A stretch of 64,000 nt of DNA, taken from Oscillospiraceae bacterium (GTDB taxonomy: Bacteria > Bacillota > Clostridia > Saccharofermentanales > Saccharofermentanaceae). The stretch covers positions 38,957-102,956 of the forward strand of contig SVIZ01000001.1 of NCBI GenBank assembly GCA_015069205.1, read 5' to 3'. Below the pieces are notes generated by a model. The model was not told where the DNA came from and searched no databases. It worked only from the letters and a program-made list of their open reading frames with translations. Every line of letters begins with the position of its first letter. Positions within the stretch are counted from its first letter, which is position 1. Positions 60,484 to 64,000 of this stretch are shown piece by piece. Made by a program: the position numbers and the translations under genes.

Positions 60484-61377
60484 CTATTTCTTTAAAAAGA
60501 AATCAGCTGCTGTAAATATAGCTGCTGTCCTTGCGCTATGAGCGGCATTAGCTGCATGTTGAGCTGTAAGGGTGGCTTGATATTCCATCTCAGATTTATG
60601 CGTATCCTGAAGAAGCAGATTGATAGCTTCCTTTATAGAATCCGCTCTTCCTGTATATACAACTTTTCTTATCTCCTTAAGAATGAGAGGATTTGTGTAA
60701 GCAAGTCCTGTTAAGCACTTACCATATTTGTTGTAATAATCGCTAAGTTCTTTTTCCAAATCAGAAAGCTTTTTCTTATTTTCTCTCAGCAATCGTTCTC
60801 TTTCAGCTCGCATACGATTACCATACTTTACAGACTTAACAATACCGGTAGCCAAAAGTGCTCCTCCAATAAGAAAAACTATAACCCAGAAAACGGCTGC
60901 TGCAGCAGCTGAAGAATAGGAATTGTTGTAATTATATGTCGGGTTTCTAGCAATCGATGCTGTACAAGAAGCAAATTCACCCATGATTCCACCGATAACC
61001 ATAGCTATTATTCCGATGATTTTAAATGGTTTGCCTGTACTTCCGGTTATATACACTCTTGATCTAGGATTACTATAGTATTCAATCTGCTCACAACAGT
61101 GATCATGCTCATCATACTGTCTTTGCTTTTTTCCAAAGTACTTAATCATACGATCAAGTTCATCAAGACATTCTGTTCTCAGGTCTTTTTGTTGATATAC
61201 ACCTGGAGATGTTATAGGGGTATATATTCCAGGCTGATTGTTATTAATAACTGCTGGAGAACTTATAGGCGGTGTATATACACCAGCCGGAGTTATTTTA
61301 TCTATTGGTGCACCACATTGTCTGCAAAAAACTGATTCGGCATCGACTTCTGACCCACACTTCGAACAATACGGCAT
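60484..61377 (-). CDS. Zinc-ribbon membrane protein, paralogue A
   Basis: A 297-aa protein: zinc ribbon CSKCGSEVDAESVFCRQCG, Pro/Thr-rich linker, two helices (~120-145 and ~160-185), a charged coiled coil and a C-terminal amphipathic region with TGRADSIKEAINLLLQDTH. Matches 61415-62230 over the region after the linker. ATG 61377 has GGAGG 7 nt upstream. The Cys knuckles face the cytosol if the helices form a hairpin. Confidence 0.78.
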   Translation of the reverse strand: MPYCSKCGSEVDAESVFCRQCGAPIDKITPAGVYTPPISSPAVINNNQPGIYTPITSPGVYQQKDLRTECLDELDRMIKYFGKKQRQYDEHDHCCEQIEYYSNPRSRVYITGSTGKPFKIIGIIAMVIGGIMGEFASCTASIARNPTYNYNNSYSSAAAAAVFWVIVFLIGGALLATGIVKSVKYGNRMRAERERLLRENKKKLSDLEKELSDYYNKYGKCLTGLAYTNPLILKEIRKVVYTGRADSIKEAINLLLQDTHKSEMEYQATLTAQHAANAAHSARTAAIFTAADFFLKK

Positions 61378-61414
61378 AACTAATCCTCCACAAGAAGTTT
61401 TAAGACTCATTAGG

Positions 61415-62230
61415 TTATCTTCTTAACGTATTTATAAATGTACCAGCAGTAAAAAAAGCTGTAGCTTTTGAACTACGAGCTGCGCTTTCAGCTGCCTGAG
61501 CAGCTATTTGAGCCTGCAATTCCATTTCTGAATTGTGTGAATCCTGAATAATTACGTTAATTGCTTCCTTTATTGTATCTGCCCTGCCAAGATTAATAGG
61601 TTCGAGTATTAATGATAGTATTTTGGGATTGGTATATGATGCCGCCACAGGACAATACCCATAATTCTGATAATATTCAGAAAGCTCATTAGAAATTCTC
61701 GCAAACTCTTCTTCGCTTTCATTTAACAAGGTTTGTCTATATTCGTTAGTTTCTCTTCTATTTTTGCTACTACGAACAATACCGTTAATAAAACATGTTA
61801 TTGCTATAGCAACAAATACGAATGTTAATATCCATAAAGCAACAGCTCCACCACCATTTTCAGTGGCTCCTGCAATAATTGCAAATAACATAAAGAAAAA
61901 TGAAAGAATATATAGAGCAATAGCTCCAATAAACAGTGGAGAAGAACTACTTTGTCCCGGAACAATCACTCTAGATCTTGGGTTGCTATAGTGATTTATA
62001 CTTTCTACGCACTCATCATATTCGTCATACAAGTCTTGTTTTTGGCTGAAATATGCAATCATCCTTTTCATCTCAACAAGTGCCTCTGATCTGGTCTTTT
62101 CTTGTAATGCAATTGGCGATACTTCAACACTTGTATTAGCTATTATTTGGTTATTAACTGGATTCCCGCACTTTTTGCAGAACATATCCTGATCGTCAAT
62201 CAAAGAACCACATTTAGCACAATAAGGCAT
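61415..62230 (-). CDS. Zinc-ribbon membrane protein, paralogue B
   Basis: A 271-aa protein: CAKCGSLIDDQDMFCKKCG, shared YFSQKQDLYDEYDECVESI and YSNPRSRV, two helices (~105-160), coiled coil, GRADTIKEAINVIIQDSH and an Ala/Ser-rich helical tail. It is first in the operon running to 55441 and preceded by a double-hairpin element. GGAGGG is 6 nt from ATG. Confidence 0.78.
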   Translation of the reverse strand: MPYCAKCGSLIDDQDMFCKKCGNPVNNQIIANTSVEVSPIALQEKTRSEALVEMKRMIAYFSQKQDLYDEYDECVESINHYSNPRSRVIVPGQSSSSPLFIGAIALYILSFFFMLFAIIAGATENGGGAVALWILTFVFVAIAITCFINGIVRSSKNRRETNEYRQTLLNESEEEFARISNELSEYYQNYGYCPVAASYTNPKILSLILEPINLGRADTIKEAINVIIQDSHNSEMELQAQIAAQAAESAARSSKATAFFTAGTFINTLRR

Positions 62231-62271
62231 AATTTCCCTCCAAATGTCTGAACTGGATATCAGATATTATT

Positions 62272-62323
62272 AGGATAAGGGAATTGTTAATTCCCTTATC
62301 CTCTGATATGCGTAGTATATCAG
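62272..62323 (-). repeat. Double-hairpin element (copy 2)
   Basis: Arms AGGATAAGGGAATT and AATTCCCTTATCCT form a perfect 14-bp stem with loop GTT. CTGATAT-GCGTAGT-ATATCAG follows. On the minus strand TGATATACT matches an extended -10, so the element may be a promoter with a leader hairpin for the gene at 62230. Confidence 0.7.
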
Positions 62324-62344
62324 GCGCTTCTGGAACAACAGCCG

Positions 62345-62373
62345 CGCACAAAAACTCGGATTTTCACCCGAGC
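62345..62373 (-). terminator. Rho-independent terminator
   Basis: On the minus strand CTCGGG-TGAAAA-TCCGAG followed by TTTTTGTG, 20 bp after the DUF4190-like gene stop. Confidence 0.75.
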
Positions 62374-62392
62374 TTAGTTGGTTTTATTAAAT

Positions 62393-62848
62393 CTATAGAT
62401 TAATTATGCCAATTATTGCACCTAGTATAGTAGCAATTATTGATAGTACTAATCCAGCAGTTCTAACACCACCGCTACACCCTTTATTATATGACACTAC
62501 AGAAAAGACAATTCCAGTGCCTCCAAGAATAAAGGCAAACCACGAAGTCAAAAATAAAGCAGTTCCTATTATCCCAAGAACTAAACTGGCCTTGGCAAAT
62601 CCACGTCCTTCTTGAGGAGGTTGGGGTGTTCTGACAGTATTTCGATCTTGATATAAAGCATTAACTTGTCGTTCATATCTTTGTACTGCCTCTGATTTAG
62701 CATATTGATTCGTTTCTTCATAAGCACTTTGCGAAAGCGTTGAGTTCGAGTAAGTTCTGCTCCTTGTTTGAGACGATATTTGGGCTCCGCAATAAATACA
62801 AGTATTACTGTCATCTGGTATTTCTTTTCGACAACTAGGGCATTGCAT
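62393..62848 (-). CDS. Zinc-ribbon protein with DUF4190-like membrane domain
   Basis: A 151-aa protein: zinc ribbon CPSCRKEIPDDSNTCIYCG, polar linker, then AKASLVLGIIGTALFLTSWF and TAGLVLSIIATILGAIIGI, the two-helix DUF4190 pattern. GGAGAA precedes ATG. It is the second gene of the unit started at 63914 and ends at a terminator. Confidence 0.82.
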   Translation of the reverse strand: MQCPSCRKEIPDDSNTCIYCGAQISSQTRSRTYSNSTLSQSAYEETNQYAKSEAVQRYERQVNALYQDRNTVRTPQPPQEGRGFAKASLVLGIIGTALFLTSWFAFILGGTGIVFSVVSYNKGCSGGVRTAGLVLSIIATILGAIIGIINL

Positions 62849-62894
62849 AACTACATTCTCCTATTAAAAACTGCAATAAATACTATTCTTGATA

Positions 62895-63914
62895 CTATCT
62901 TCTCAAAAGACTATTAGTTTGACTTCTTTGAATGATAGAAATTGCTGCAGCAATATTCTGTTCACGTCTTGCTCTATCAGCTATGGAATTTGCCTCCTCA
63001 GCAAGCTCGTTTTGGCGAGCAGCAATCATATTCTGCTCTAAGGTTAACTCTGCCTGCTGCTGTGCAATCATATTTGCTCTTCGTTGTTCATCAATATGTG
63101 ACTGAGTGAGTTCCTGCTGAACGTGGCTATCATAACTAGCGAGGCCTTGCTGAATATCTGCTTGCGAAGTAGATAGATAATCATATAAGTAACCTATAAC
63201 ATCAGGTTTTCTATACTGGACAGGAACAATTTTGGTTTTGTCATATGTGTTATTAATCTCATCAATCGTAGAATTGTATTTGATTATTGCATCATTTAGT
63301 GTTTCATTATGACTTGCTATCCATGATTCTTTTTCAACTCGGTAGTTGCTAAGAGCTTTGTTATATTGTTTTCTGTTCTCCTCAAACTCCCTGCTCTTAC
63401 GTTCATTATTAGCCTTACACTCTTCTTCCGCCTGTAGACATGCCTTTTTGTATGAATTAGCACCAGCAAAATATATGATTAAAAAAACACCAAGTACAAT
63501 CGCTGCAATTATTATGGACGGAATTAACGGATTACTCACTCCTGATACGAACATAAAGCCAAGACTCACAAAAAAGGAGCCAATTGTAATTCCAATTATC
63601 AGACCAATATTTAGTTTTCTTTTTGGATACAGTGGTATATCTTCCCTGGGTTTTTCGGGTGCTTTAGGCGCATTTCTGAATTTTTCAGCTTTGGTTTTTT
63701 TTATTGTCTCGGAATACTGAAGTGCAGCTGCCTCAAGTAACAGAATGTCACCTAAAGTGTTTATCTGTTCTTCTCTAGTCAAAGGTGCATTCTCTGGTTG
63801 AACAGCTTTGTAATCTTGATGCGCTATAATTGATTCGGTTATGGGCGACCCACATTTCATGCAAAATTTATTACCCTGATTAATTTCAACTCCGCATTTT
63901 GGACAAAAAGGCAT
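62895..63914 (-). CDS. Zinc-ribbon membrane protein with coiled coils
   Basis: A 339-aa protein: CPKCGVEINQGNKFCMKCG, a helical stretch, two helices (~103-150; LIIGITIGSFFVSLGFMF and IIIAAIVLGVFLIIYF), a long coiled coil (~155-220) and a Gln/Ala-rich C-terminal helix (QQQAELTLEQNMIAARQNEL). It begins next to a double-hairpin element. Related in layout to 60484-62230. Confidence 0.78.
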   Translation of the reverse strand: MPFCPKCGVEINQGNKFCMKCGSPITESIIAHQDYKAVQPENAPLTREEQINTLGDILLLEAAALQYSETIKKTKAEKFRNAPKAPEKPREDIPLYPKRKLNIGLIIGITIGSFFVSLGFMFVSGVSNPLIPSIIIAAIVLGVFLIIYFAGANSYKKACLQAEEECKANNERKSREFEENRKQYNKALSNYRVEKESWIASHNETLNDAIIKYNSTIDEINNTYDKTKIVPVQYRKPDVIGYLYDYLSTSQADIQQGLASYDSHVQQELTQSHIDEQRRANMIAQQQAELTLEQNMIAARQNELAEEANSIADRARREQNIAAAISIIQRSQTNSLLRR

Positions 63915-63948
63915 AAGGCACGTACCTCATCAGTTTATAGACTTTATT

Positions 63949-64000
63949 AGAATAAGGGGATTGTTAATCCCCTTATTCTCTGTTATGCGTAGTATAACAG
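63949..64000 (-). repeat. Double-hairpin element (copy 3)
   Basis: Arms AGAATAAGGGGATT and AATCCCCTTATTCT form a perfect 14-bp stem with loop GTT. CTGTTAT-GCGTAGT-ATAACAG reaches the window edge. On the minus strand TGTTATACT is an extended -10 pointing to the gene at 63914. Confidence 0.7.

Noticed and set aside
1..64000. CRISPR arrays, rRNA, tRNA, phage structural genes, integrases
   Set aside because: No regularly spaced repeats, rRNA or tRNA sequence, and no integrase, capsid or terminase was recognised. Duplication in 33-54 kb is by gene cassettes only.

Overview
The window looks like chromosomal DNA of a low-to-moderate GC Clostridia (Eubacteriales) member of gut or rumen type. Support comes from strong GGAGG ribosome-binding sites, a Feo iron system with a FeoB-associated Cys-rich protein, many clostridial-type TetR, XRE and zinc-ribbon proteins, and a Lys/Ala-rich histone-like protein with a DUF6465-like tail. 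No rRNA, tRNA, CRISPR array or intact insertion sequence was recognised. Genus cannot be fixed from sequence alone.

Region 1 (1-20.4 kb) is an apparent metal (iron) regulon on the minus strand. It holds two half-size ABC exporters with TetR regulators (one exporter is broken by an internal deletion), a six-gene hydrolase/methyltransferase/membrane operon (6941 to 2538), and a seven-gene MacB-type ABC/FtsX, membrane-protein and hydrolase operon (16502 to 9557). It ends with feoA-feoA-feoB-FeoB-associated protein and a divergent DtxR-family regulator. A shared box, GTTAGC-N4-GCTAAC, sits upstream of almost every one of these units and was not noticed elsewhere, so they probably form one regulon. 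The DtxR homologue lacks most expected metal ligands.

Region 2 (20.4-32.8 kb) is mixed housekeeping and signalling: an NTN-type amide hydrolase, XRE regulators, a CPBP protease, a methyltransferase, nucleotidyltransferases, a lipoprotein, and the first group of zinc-ribbon membrane proteins, two of which share one reading frame interrupted by a TAA.

Region 3 (33-54.8 kb) is an accessory region and the best candidate for an undescribed system. Two related cassettes share an HTH regulator, a small protein, calcineurin-like metallophosphoesterases (long and short types), a ~307-aa protein of unknown family and a ClpX-like AAA+ unfoldase that keeps the pore loop and an IGF-type loop. The second cassette also carries a Doc-like Fic protein whose catalytic His is Gln, and an operon of membrane protein, lipoprotein and ClpX-like ATPase. 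Between them lie a DUF4143-type ATPase, a sigma-70-like factor and several orphan proteins. Four copies of GTCCGATTTTT-N11-GCACYATATA with exact spacing look like promoters for an alternative sigma factor.

Region 4 (55.2-64 kb) is AT-richer by eye and encodes minus-strand zinc-ribbon proteins with membrane anchors or helical repeats, a protein with four DUF6273 domains, a JAMM/MPN protease-like protein and a Cys-rich 58-aa protein. Two of its transcription units begin with a conserved double-hairpin element (three copies in the window) whose arms covary.
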